43,856 bases of DNA from ZCTH02-B3 sp036563895 (lineage in GTDB: Bacteria > Bacillota > Bacilli > Paenibacillales > Paenibacillaceae), in NCBI GenBank assembly GCA_036563895.1, contig DATCLN010000008.1, positions 1 through 43,856 of the forward strand. Reading direction: 5' to 3'. The translations under genes were made by a program, and so were the position numbers. Positions 33,139-39,722 of the stretch are shown one piece after another. Position 1 is the stretch's first letter. The number at the start of each line of letters is the position of its first letter. A model generated the notes under the pieces. It saw only the letters and a list, made by a program, of their open reading frames with translations, was not told where the DNA came from and made no database searches.

Positions 33139-34383
33139 ATGAAGGAGATGAGCGTGCGGGACCTGGCGCCGGGCCAGGTGCTGGCGAGACCGGTCTTGGG
33201 CAGGAAAGGCCTTGTGATGCTGGAAGCGGGCACCGTGCTGACGGAGCGCTACATCAACAAACTGAAGGATCTCGGCATTGCAAGGGTCTACATAAAAGAT
33301 CGGCACGACGAAGAGGAACGCAGAAAAGTCGACGAGAAATTTTCCTCGAAACTGGGTTCCGTCAAACGAGAAACCGGCAGCTGGCCGTTCCCGGGCGAAG
33401 GCTTCCGGGGCATGACCTGGTCGGACCTCGGGCCGCTGCCGGACATTGATAAAATGAAGGAAAACGACAGAGCCCGCAAGAACGCCTGCGAAGAAATCCT
33501 GCGGCTTCCGGACTCGGACCGCCTGATGGGCCACGTGGCGCTTTCGCAGCAGGAGGCCCGTTTCCGGCGGCTGTTCCGGGACGTGCTGCACGATATCGTG
33601 AACAACCGGGAAATTGCGGATGAACTCGGCGTCCTGCGGCAGACGGACCGGTTTCTTTTCCAGCACTCCATGCACGTCACCCTCTATGCCGGCGTGGTCG
33701 GCCTGACCCTCAATTACGACACGGACCGGATCTACGACCTGACGGTGGGCGCGCTGCTGTTTGACATCGGCATGACCCGCCTGCCGATCCGGCTGATCAA
33801 GACGAACCGGCAGCTGACCGAATCGGAACGCAGCGTGCTGAAGCGCCACACGTCGGAAGGCTACCAGATTCTGAGCCAGATGAAGGGCGTGTCCATCGAA
33901 TCCGCCAAGTGCGCCCTGTTCCACCACGAACGGTACAAGGGCACGGGGTATCCCTTCGGGCTCAAGTGGAACGACATCCCCGAGTACGCCCGAATCGTGG
34001 CGATCGCCGACGTCTACGACGCCCTCGTCTCGCCGCGCCACCACCGGCAGGCCTATACGCCGAGCGAGGCGATGGAATATCTCTTCGCGTCGGGCAACAA
34101 CGAATTCGGGCTGGATCTGGTGCAGCATTTCATCCGGCACGTAGCCGCCTATCCGGTGTCGTCCGTCATCCGGCTCAGCAGCGGACAGGTGGGCGTGGTG
34201 GCCAGGATTCCCAGAAGCCTGCCCCACCGTCCGACGGTGAAGATCATCCAGGAAGCCGACGGCAGACGGGTGCCCGTCCCTTACGAGATCGATCTGACCA
34301 AGCAAAAAACCCTGGTGATTTCCTCCGTCTGCAGCTACGGCGACGAATCCGGCGACGATTCTTCGGGGAACACGACCACCTGA
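33139..34383 (+). CDS. HD-GYP domain protein with degenerate HD motif
   Basis: A 414-residue cytosolic protein. The first ~60 residues form a small N-terminal domain common in such proteins (SVRDLAPGQVLARPVLG). The HD-GYP domain spans about 165-355. GYP is intact (G270-Y271-P272, within KGTGYPFGLKWNDIPEYARI), the H262-H263 pair is present, and VAIADVYDALV keeps its Asp. However the HD pair reads F208-D209 (LLFDIGM instead of LLHDIGK), so one metal-ligand His and the conserved Lys are gone. HD-GYP proteins are usually c-di-GMP phosphodiesterases; this one may be inactive or a binding protein. AAAGGGGGGA lies nine bases upstream of the ATG. It sits between spoIIQ and spoIIID. Confidence 0.88.
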   Translation: MKEMSVRDLAPGQVLARPVLGRKGLVMLEAGTVLTERYINKLKDLGIARVYIKDRHDEEERRKVDEKFSSKLGSVKRETGSWPFPGEGFRGMTWSDLGPLPDIDKMKENDRARKNACEEILRLPDSDRLMGHVALSQQEARFRRLFRDVLHDIVNNREIADELGVLRQTDRFLFQHSMHVTLYAGVVGLTLNYDTDRIYDLTVGALLFDIGMTRLPIRLIKTNRQLTESERSVLKRHTSEGYQILSQMKGVSIESAKCALFHHERYKGTGYPFGLKWNDIPEYARIVAIADVYDALVSPRHHRQAYTPSEAMEYLFASGNNEFGLDLVQHFIRHVAAYPVSSVIRLSSGQVGVVARIPRSLPHRPTVKIIQEADGRRVPVPYEIDLTKQKTLVISSVCSYGDESGDDSSGNTTT

Positions 34384-34415
34384 CCGCATCGACGAAGCTT
34401 GTCGCGAACCATTCC

Positions 34416-34457
34416 GGCGCCTTCAGGGAAGCCCGCCGGCTTCCGGAAGGCGCCCTT
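34416..34457 (+). terminator. Possible terminator after the HD-GYP gene
   Basis: GGCGCCTTC (34416-34424) pairs perfectly with GAAGGCGCC (34446-34454); only CTTTGG follows. Strong hairpin, weak T-run. Further GC-rich inverted repeats follow to about 34515. Confidence 0.45.
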
Positions 34458-34566
34458 TGGTCCGCAGGGGACCCCATGCGCGGGCCCTCGCCGGACCCCC
34501 TCGGGTCCGCCTCCCGAAAACCGCGCCGTTACGCGGATTTTTCCGGCTTGTCAGGCTTGGTCGCCG

Positions 34567-34595
34567 CGAATAAGTGCCCACGCCTCTCATATAAT
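34567..34595 (+). promoter_or_regulatory. Sigma-E type promoter of spoIIID
   Basis: CATATAAT at 34588-34595 with CGAATAAG at 34567-34574, spacer 13. It fits sigma-E better than sigma-A (no -35 at 17 bases) and has the same geometry as the spoIID site at 30713. spoIIID is a sigma-E gene in B. subtilis. Confidence 0.6.
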
Positions 34596-34627
34596 GTACC
34601 AATCTCATGGTGCAGGGAGGCGGGAGC

Positions 34628-34915
34628 GTGCAGGGTTACATCCGGGAGCGGACCATCAAGATCGGCCGTTGCCTTGTGGAAACGCGCCACACCGTGCGGG
34701 CCATTGCCAAGGAATTCGGCGTTTCCAAAAGCACGGTCCACAAGGATCTCACCGAACGGCTGCCGGAGATCAATCCGGACCTCGCGGAACAGGTCAAGCA
34801 CATTCTGGAGTACCACAAATCGATCCGTCATCTCAGAGGAGGGGAGGCCACGAAGATCAAGTACAAAAAGTCGGCCGCCCAGAAACAGGAAATGATCGCC
34901 GCTGGCAAAAGATGA
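34628..34915 (+). CDS. spoIIID: Sporulation transcriptional regulator SpoIIID
   Basis: A 95-residue DNA-binding regulator that represses or activates many sigma-E genes in the mother cell and helps switch to sigma-K. The helix-turn-helix reads VRAIAKEFGVSKSTVHKDLT, and the following ERLPEINPDLAEQVK and YHKSIRHLRGGEATKIKYKK are nearly invariant in the family. The start is GTG at 34628 (protein VQGYIRERTIKIG, as in B. subtilis), with GGGAGG seven bases upstream; the ATG at 34607 would add seven unmatched residues. It is followed by mbl, the usual order. Confidence 0.96.
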   Translation: MQGYIRERTIKIGRCLVETRHTVRAIAKEFGVSKSTVHKDLTERLPEINPDLAEQVKHILEYHKSIRHLRGGEATKIKYKKSAAQKQEMIAAGKR

Positions 34916-34945
34916 CGGCAGCGCTCCCCTTCGCCAAAAATCGCC

Positions 34946-34964
34946 GGAAAAAAAGGATTTTTCC
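34946..34964 (+). terminator. Weak hairpin between spoIIID and mbl
   Basis: GGAAAAA-AAGGA-TTTTTCC, a seven-pair stem whose right arm contains five T residues. It might give partial termination of the sporulation transcript before mbl. Confidence 0.35.
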
Positions 34965-35016
34965 CACGTGACGGAGAATAAGTAACCGATTACGAATTGA
35001 TGTTAGGGGATATCGC

Positions 35017-36015
35017 ATGTTTGGCAAGGATATCGGCATCGACCTCGGCACGGCCAACGTCTCCATTTACGTGAAGGGCAAGGGCATCGTACTGGATGAA
35101 CCCTCGGTGGTGGCCATCGAAAGCGACACCAGGCGGGTACGTGCCGTTGGCGAAGAGGCGCGCCGGATGGTCGGCCGCACGCCCGGGAACATCGTGGCGA
35201 TCCGGCCGCTGCAGGACGGCGTCATTGCCGATTTCGAGATGACCGATCTGATGCTCAAGGCGTTCATCGACCGCGTGGGCGGGCGATCCTGGTACAGCCG
35301 TCCCCGCATCCTGATCTGCGCGCCGACCAACATCACGTCGGTGGAGCAAAAGGCGATCCGCGAAGCCGCGGAGCGGAGCGGCGCCAGGGAAGTGTTCCTG
35401 GAAGAGGAGCCGAAGGCGGCCGCGATTGGCGCCGGCATGGACATCTTCCAGCCGAGCGGAAACATGGTGATCGACATCGGCGGAGGCACGACGGATGTGG
35501 CCGTGTTGTCCATGGGCGACATCGTCACGGCCTCTTCGCTCAAAGTTGCGGGGGACAAGTTCGACGAAGCGATCATCCGGTACATCAAAAACAAATACAA
35601 GCTGATCATCGGCGAACGGACCGGTGAGGACATCAAGATCCGCATCGGGACCGTGCACCGGAACGGCCGGCGCGAGGAAATGGACGTGCGCGGCCGCGAC
35701 ATGGTGACGGGGCTGCCCCAGACGGTGACCATCCATTCGGAGGAAGTCCGGGAAGCCCTCTGGGAACCGATCTCGAGCATCATCGCCGCCGCCAAATCGG
35801 TGCTGGAACGCACGCCTCCCGAGCTCGCGGCGGACATCATCGACCGCGGCATCATCCTGACCGGGGGCGGCGCTTTGCTCGACGGTTTGGACGACCTTTT
35901 GTCGGACGAGCTGGGGGTCCCGGTGCTGATCGCGGAAGACCCCATCCATTCCGTGGTGAAAGGAACCGGCATCATGCTGGATAATTTGGATAGAATGACG
36001 AGAAAATCGGGCTGA
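35017..36015 (+). CDS. mbl: Rod-shape determining protein Mbl (MreB family)
   Basis: A 332-residue bacterial actin that moves along the membrane and guides lateral wall synthesis. Actin-fold motifs are clear: phosphate-1 GIDLGTANVSIYVKGKG, phosphate-2 VIDIGGGTTDVAVLS, and adenosine GIILTGGGALLDGLD. Mbl rather than MreB is chosen because of the position directly after spoIIID and before flhO, as in B. subtilis. The ATG at 35017 has AGGGGAT upstream. No confident promoter was found between it and spoIIID; AT-rich sequence at 34970-35000 is a candidate place. Confidence 0.95.
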   Translation: MFGKDIGIDLGTANVSIYVKGKGIVLDEPSVVAIESDTRRVRAVGEEARRMVGRTPGNIVAIRPLQDGVIADFEMTDLMLKAFIDRVGGRSWYSRPRILICAPTNITSVEQKAIREAAERSGAREVFLEEEPKAAAIGAGMDIFQPSGNMVIDIGGGTTDVAVLSMGDIVTASSLKVAGDKFDEAIIRYIKNKYKLIIGERTGEDIKIRIGTVHRNGRREEMDVRGRDMVTGLPQTVTIHSEEVREALWEPISSIIAAAKSVLERTPPELAADIIDRGIILTGGGALLDGLDDLLSDELGVPVLIAEDPIHSVVKGTGIMLDNLDRMTRKSG

Positions 36016-36065
36016 AGCTTTGAGGGACATGGACAACGTTTCCGGATTTTCCGGGGGTGCATACC

Positions 36066-36950
36066 TTGCTGAGAGGCTTGTACTCGGCCGCGGCGGGCAT
36101 GATCACGCAGCAGCGGCGCCACGACGCGGTCACGCAGAATATCGCCAACCTGAACACGCCGGGCTACAAGGCGGCGACACCCGTCAGCCGCGCGTTTCCG
36201 GAGCTGCTCCTCTCCGCCCTGGGCGGCGACAATCCGCCGAAGCGGCCCATCGGGAGCCTGCATACCGGCGTGTTTTCGGAGGAACATTTGCTGTCGATGG
36301 CGCCCGGCGTCCTGCTGGAAACGGGCCGCGTGCTGGATTTCGCCATCGTTTCGAATATCCAGGTTGAGCTGCCCGGCATCGGCCCCGTGCCGTTTGACGC
36401 CTCGGGCAAGTACGTGGCGCCGGACGGCACCGTGATCGTGCAGCCGCAGGTGTTTTTCACGGTGCTGACGCCGGAAGGCGAGCAGCGGTTCACCCGGGAC
36501 GGCCGTTTCCGGTCGGAACCGGACGGGACGCTGGTCACCCTTGACGGCCTGCCCGTGCTGGGCGTGGACGGCCAGCCCGTTGTGGTGGACGGGCCGTGGG
36601 ACGCCGTGAGGGTGCTGCCGGACGGAAGGCTCGTCGACGCGCAGACCGGCGAGCCGCTGCCGGGCGATCCGCAGCTGCTTCTGATGCGCGTCGAAAACCC
36701 GGACCTGCTGGTGCGGGAAGGCAACAACCGCTACCGGCACGAAGGTCCCGCGGGCAACCTGACGCCGCTCCAGCCGGGTGACCAGGCCGAGGTGCGGCAG
36801 GGATTCCTGGAGTCCTCCAACGTGGATCCCGCACAGTCGCTGGTGGAGCTGATGACGGCACTGCGCGCCTACGAAGCCAACGTGCGGGTTATCCAGTCCT
36901 ATGACCGAAGCCTGGAGAAGGCGGTCAACGAAATCGGACGCGTCGGATGA
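36066..36950 (+). CDS. flhO: Flagellar hook-basal body protein, FlhO-like
   Basis: A rod/hook-type protein of the FlgE/F/G family, 294 residues, exported through the flagellar type III system. The N-terminus MLRGLYSAAAGMI followed by NIANLNTPGYKAA is the family signature, and the C-terminus contains VRQGFLESSNVDPAQSLVEL and ends in a coiled helix, as in rod proteins. The start is taken as TTG at 36066 with GGGGGTG six bases upstream; GTG at 36057 lies inside that site. The central domain is rich in Asp/Gly/Pro. Placement right after mbl matches mbl-flhO-flhP in B. subtilis. Confidence 0.9.
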   Translation: MLRGLYSAAAGMITQQRRHDAVTQNIANLNTPGYKAATPVSRAFPELLLSALGGDNPPKRPIGSLHTGVFSEEHLLSMAPGVLLETGRVLDFAIVSNIQVELPGIGPVPFDASGKYVAPDGTVIVQPQVFFTVLTPEGEQRFTRDGRFRSEPDGTLVTLDGLPVLGVDGQPVVVDGPWDAVRVLPDGRLVDAQTGEPLPGDPQLLLMRVENPDLLVREGNNRYRHEGPAGNLTPLQPGDQAEVRQGFLESSNVDPAQSLVELMTALRAYEANVRVIQSYDRSLEKAVNEIGRVG

Positions 36951-37027
36951 GCGCGCCGCCGGCCGCGGGCCGGGCCGCGCATGAGGTTGCATACGGCATG
37001 ATCTGAGGAATGCGGGGTGTCCTGCGC

Positions 37028-37852
37028 GTGAACCACACGATGATCGCCGCGTCGGTGTCCATGGCGGCGCTGCAGCGGAAGCTGGACCTGATCGCGGAAA
37101 ACATCGCCAACATCGGCACCGTCGGCTACAAGAGCAAAGACGCCGCCTTCGCGGACGTGCTGTCCGCCTTTCTCGAACAGGAGCCGGATTTTGAACGTGA
37201 CGGCCGGCGCACGCCCCTTGGCCTGCCCCTTGGCGGCGGCGCGCGCGTCGTCGGCATCCTGACGGACCTGAGCCCGGGATCGCCGCAGCAGACCGGCGTG
37301 CCGACGGATCTGATGCTGGAGGGCAACTTCCTGTTCGAACTGCAGACGGACGAAGGCGAGCGGAGGTTCACCCGCCACGGGGCGTTCCAGTGGCGGATCG
37401 AGAACAACCTGGGCGATCTGCGGCTCGTTTCCGCGAACGGGCTGTCGGTGGTCAACACCGATGACGAGCCCGTCATCGTGCCCGCCGGATACGAATTCCG
37501 CGTCGGAACGGACGGCACGATGACGGCGGTGAGTCCGGACGGAACCGATGTGGTGGATCTGGGCACCCTGAAAGTGGTGGAAGCGGTGCGGCCGGAGTTT
37601 CTGCGGCCCGCCGGGGAGAATCTGTTCGCCATTCCCGGGGACGCCAACCCCGATGATGTGGTGAGGATGCCGGGCGCGGCCGGGGGCGGGCCCGCGGTGA
37701 GCGTCCGCCAGGGCTTCCTGGAAGCGTCCAACGTCGACCTGACCCGGGAAATGACCGAGCTGACCGCCGTGCTGAGGGCTTACCAACTCAACGCGCGGGC
37801 CCTGAGCTCCGGAGACCAGATGCTGCAGCTGGTTGCCAACCTGAGAAGCTAA
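37028..37852 (+). CDS. flhP: Flagellar hook-basal body protein, FlhP-like
   Basis: Paralogue of the preceding gene, 274 residues. N-terminal NHTMIAASVSMAALQRKLDL then NIANIGTVGYK is typical of FlhP; the C-terminal VRQGFLEASNVDLTREMTEL matches the family. The GTG at 37028 is used because it gives the FlhP-like N-terminus and has GGGGTG about nine bases upstream; an ATG at 37010 is possible. The two genes are separated by 77 bases. FlhO and FlhP are thought to be distal rod proteins in B. subtilis. Confidence 0.9.
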   Translation: MNHTMIAASVSMAALQRKLDLIAENIANIGTVGYKSKDAAFADVLSAFLEQEPDFERDGRRTPLGLPLGGGARVVGILTDLSPGSPQQTGVPTDLMLEGNFLFELQTDEGERRFTRHGAFQWRIENNLGDLRLVSANGLSVVNTDDEPVIVPAGYEFRVGTDGTMTAVSPDGTDVVDLGTLKVVEAVRPEFLRPAGENLFAIPGDANPDDVVRMPGAAGGGPAVSVRQGFLEASNVDLTREMTELTAVLRAYQLNARALSSGDQMLQLVANLRS

Positions 37853-37873
37853 AGCTGCGGCGGATGACATCGG

Positions 37874-38164
37874 ATGAGAGAACCCATGAACCGGAGAGAC
37901 AACCATAGCAAAGACAAAAACGCAGCAAAGCCCGCCCTGCCCCCGAAGGCGCCGAAGCCGGCGAAGAGAAGGCGTTCGGCTTGGCGAGCGGCCGGGCGGG
38001 CGGTTTTGTTTTCCGCCAAAATCCTGGCCATTCCCGTCCTGTGCGCGACGGCGCTGATGATCGGGCTCGCCGTGGGCTATTCGGTGCTGGGCGGCCGCGA
38101 GGTGGACGAGGTGTTCGACTGGCGCACCTGGAAACACATGTGGGACCTGGTGTTTGCCGAATAG
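37874..38164 (+). CDS. EpuA-like small membrane protein (often named RNA polymerase subunit beta)
   Basis: A 96-residue protein: a Lys/Arg/Pro/Ala-rich cytosolic N-terminus (to about residue 42), one membrane helix (about 46-70, AKILAIPVLCATALMIGLAVG), then YSVLGG and a short outer segment ending DWRTWKHMWDLVFAE. This layout is that of the EpuA family (PF11772), found at this position in Paenibacillus and commonly labelled DNA-directed RNA polymerase subunit beta, a name without good support. The start is uncertain between 37874 and 37886; neither has a strong ribosome binding site. Confidence 0.75.
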   Translation: MREPMNRRDNHSKDKNAAKPALPPKAPKPAKRRRSAWRAAGRAVLFSAKILAIPVLCATALMIGLAVGYSVLGGREVDEVFDWRTWKHMWDLVFAE

Positions 38165-38166
38165 CC

Positions 38167-38210
38167 GGGGCGATCCCGGGGTGGTCCAGGGGCGATCCGG
38201 GGCGGTCTGT
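38167..38210 (+). repeat. 11-bp GC-rich tandem repeat
   Basis: Four units begin at 38167, 38178, 38189 and about 38200: GGGGCGATCCC, GGGGTGGTCCA, GGGGCGATCCG, GGGGCGGTCTG. It lies between the EpuA-like gene and the pgsA promoter. Confidence 0.75.
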
Positions 38211-38236
38211 GGGCATCCGTGCCGGACCCCGTCGTG

Positions 38237-38265
38237 TTTACGCCGCAGGTCCCCCGATATATAAT
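38237..38265 (+). promoter_or_regulatory. Sigma-A promoter of the pgsA-like gene
   Basis: TTTACG at 38237-38242, 17-base spacer, TATAAT at 38260-38265. The start codon follows after 41 bases. Confidence 0.55.
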
Positions 38266-38306
38266 AATTTGGGCTGGGGACTCTGGAAGAGGGGAGCAGT
38301 CATGAA

Positions 38307-39050
38307 ATGAACCTGCCGAACGTGCTCACGCTCTCGCGTTTCGTGATGATTCCCCTGTTTTTTGCGGCTTTTTTTCAAGGACAGATGATCCTCGCCCTGG
38401 GCATTGTGCTGCTCGCGGGACTTACCGATCTGCTGGACGGATACATCGCCCGGCAGAGCAGACAGATCACCGCCACGGGCGTCATGCTGGATCCTCTGGC
38501 GGACAAGCTGATGATGCTGTCGGTGGTCATCGCGCTTGTCATCGCCAAGAAAATTCCGTGGGAAGCGGCGGCGGCCATGGCGGTGCGGGAAGGCGGCATG
38601 ATCGCCAGTTCGGCGATTTTTCATTTTCGAGGCAAACAGACGCTCCCCGCCAATGCCCTCGGCAAGCTGACCACCTTTTTGTATTATGTGGCCATTGTGT
38701 TGCTCTTTTTCGACCTGCCGGGCGGCGTGCCGGTGCTCTGGTTCGCCATCGCGCTGTCGTTTGCGGCGTCCTTCGTCTACCTGGCGCAGTTTCGCGCCCG
38801 GAACGGGAAAGGCGGCATTCCCGCCGCGGCGGGCGTCGCGGGAACGGGTGCCGCCGGAACGGGCGGTGCGGCCGGAACCGGTGGCGTTGCCGGAACGGGC
38901 GGCAGCTTCGGAGCCGGCGGCGCTTCCGGGACGGGCGGCGCCGCGACGGACGGCGTCTCAGGACCGGAAGGCGCGGGCGGGACGGAGGGCGCCGGCGCCG
39001 GCAAGGAAGGCTGGAACGGAAACGGCCGGAAGGAAAAACGGACCAACTGA
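38307..39050 (+). CDS. pgsA: CDP-alcohol phosphatidyltransferase (PgsA-like) with repetitive C-terminal tail
   Basis: Integral membrane enzyme of phospholipid synthesis, most likely joining CDP-diacylglycerol and glycerol-3-phosphate. All eight conserved motif residues are present: D41, D44, G45, A48, R49, G58, D62 and D66. The core ends near residue 170. The remaining about 75 residues are Gly/Ala/Thr-rich with a six-residue repeat (AGTGGA, AGTGGV, AGTGGS, FGAGGA, SGTGGA) and a basic end, which is not part of the family. The substrate alcohol is not fixed by sequence. GAGGGGAG lies nine bases before the ATG; a two-codon frame (ATG AAA TGA, 38302-38310) overlaps the start. Confidence 0.85.
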   Translation: MNLPNVLTLSRFVMIPLFFAAFFQGQMILALGIVLLAGLTDLLDGYIARQSRQITATGVMLDPLADKLMMLSVVIALVIAKKIPWEAAAAMAVREGGMIASSAIFHFRGKQTLPANALGKLTTFLYYVAIVLLFFDLPGGVPVLWFAIALSFAASFVYLAQFRARNGKGGIPAAAGVAGTGAAGTGGAAGTGGVAGTGGSFGAGGASGTGGAATDGVSGPEGAGGTEGAGAGKEGWNGNGRKEKRTN

Positions 39051-39091
39051 CCCGTTCAGCCCGGGGAGCTGCCCAACGGGCCCCAAAAAAA

Positions 39092-39136
39092 GGCCCGCCG
39101 CCGCGCCCTTGGGCGGGCGGGGCAGCGGGCCCTTTT
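39092..39136. terminator. Bidirectional-type terminator after the pgsA-like gene
   Basis: A large GC-rich stem (about 39093-39108 with 39111-39130, small bulges) is followed by CCTTTTAT and preceded by seven A residues at 39085-39091. Confidence 0.7.
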
Positions 39137-39144
39137 ATCGTCAA

Positions 39145-39169
39145 CCTTTGCGACTGCAGTTCGCAAAGG
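39145..39169. promoter_or_regulatory. Palindrome at the fabZ promoter
   Basis: CCTTTGCGA (39145-39153) and TCGCAAAGG (39161-39169) are exact complements around CTGCAGT. A TATTAT -10-like hexamer follows at 39178-39183, so the palindrome covers the -35 region and looks like an operator. The sequence does not match the FapR site of B. subtilis as I know it. Confidence 0.5.
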
Positions 39170-39224
39170 GTCATTCGTATTATGAACCATATTTTCGATC
39201 CTTATTCGGAGCAGGGGGGAGACC

Positions 39225-39674
39225 ATGCTGGACAGCGAACAACTTCAGCGCATCATTCCGCACCGTCCCCCGTTTCTGCTGGTGGACCGGCTGCTGGAGC
39301 TGGAGCCCGGCAAGCGGGGCGTCGGCCTGAAGAACGTCACGGTGAACGAACCGTTTTTCCAGGGACATTTTCCGGGATACCCGGTGATGCCCGGCGTGCT
39401 TGTCCTGGAAGCGCTGGCCCAGGTGGGAGCGGCGGTAATTTTGTCCATGGAAGAAAACCGCGGCAAAATCGGCCTGTTCGCCGGCGTGGACGAATTCCGC
39501 TGGAGGGAGCAGGTGAAGCCGGGCGACACGCTGACGCTGGAAATCGAAATCCTGCGCGTGCGCGGCCCGGTGGGCAAAGGCCGGGCGACGGCGCGGGTCG
39601 GCGAACGCGTCGTGGCCGAGGGCACGCTGATGTTTGCGCTGACGGACGGCGCGGCAAACGGGAACGAATCGTGA
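39225..39674 (+). CDS. fabZ: 3-hydroxyacyl-ACP dehydratase FabZ
   Basis: Hot-dog fold dehydratase of fatty acid synthesis type II, removing water from 3-hydroxyacyl-ACP. 149 residues, normal length. Catalytic H48 (QGHFPGYPVMPGVL) and E62 (LEALAQ) are present. AGGGGGGAGA lies upstream of the ATG. It is followed by pgcA after 48 bases and has its own terminator upstream, so it begins a new transcript. Confidence 0.97.
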   Translation: MLDSEQLQRIIPHRPPFLLVDRLLELEPGKRGVGLKNVTVNEPFFQGHFPGYPVMPGVLVLEALAQVGAAVILSMEENRGKIGLFAGVDEFRWREQVKPGDTLTLEIEILRVRGPVGKGRATARVGERVVAEGTLMFALTDGAANGNES

Positions 39675-39722
39675 ATATGGATTAAAGAGACCTTAAAGGA
39701 TGGGAGAGGAGGAACAGGCTCG

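Noticed and set aside
34588..34595. Sigma-A -10 (TATAAT) before spoIIID
   Set aside because: No -35 at the right distance; the extended CATATAAT with an AATAA element 13 bases upstream fits sigma-E, which is the known control of this gene.
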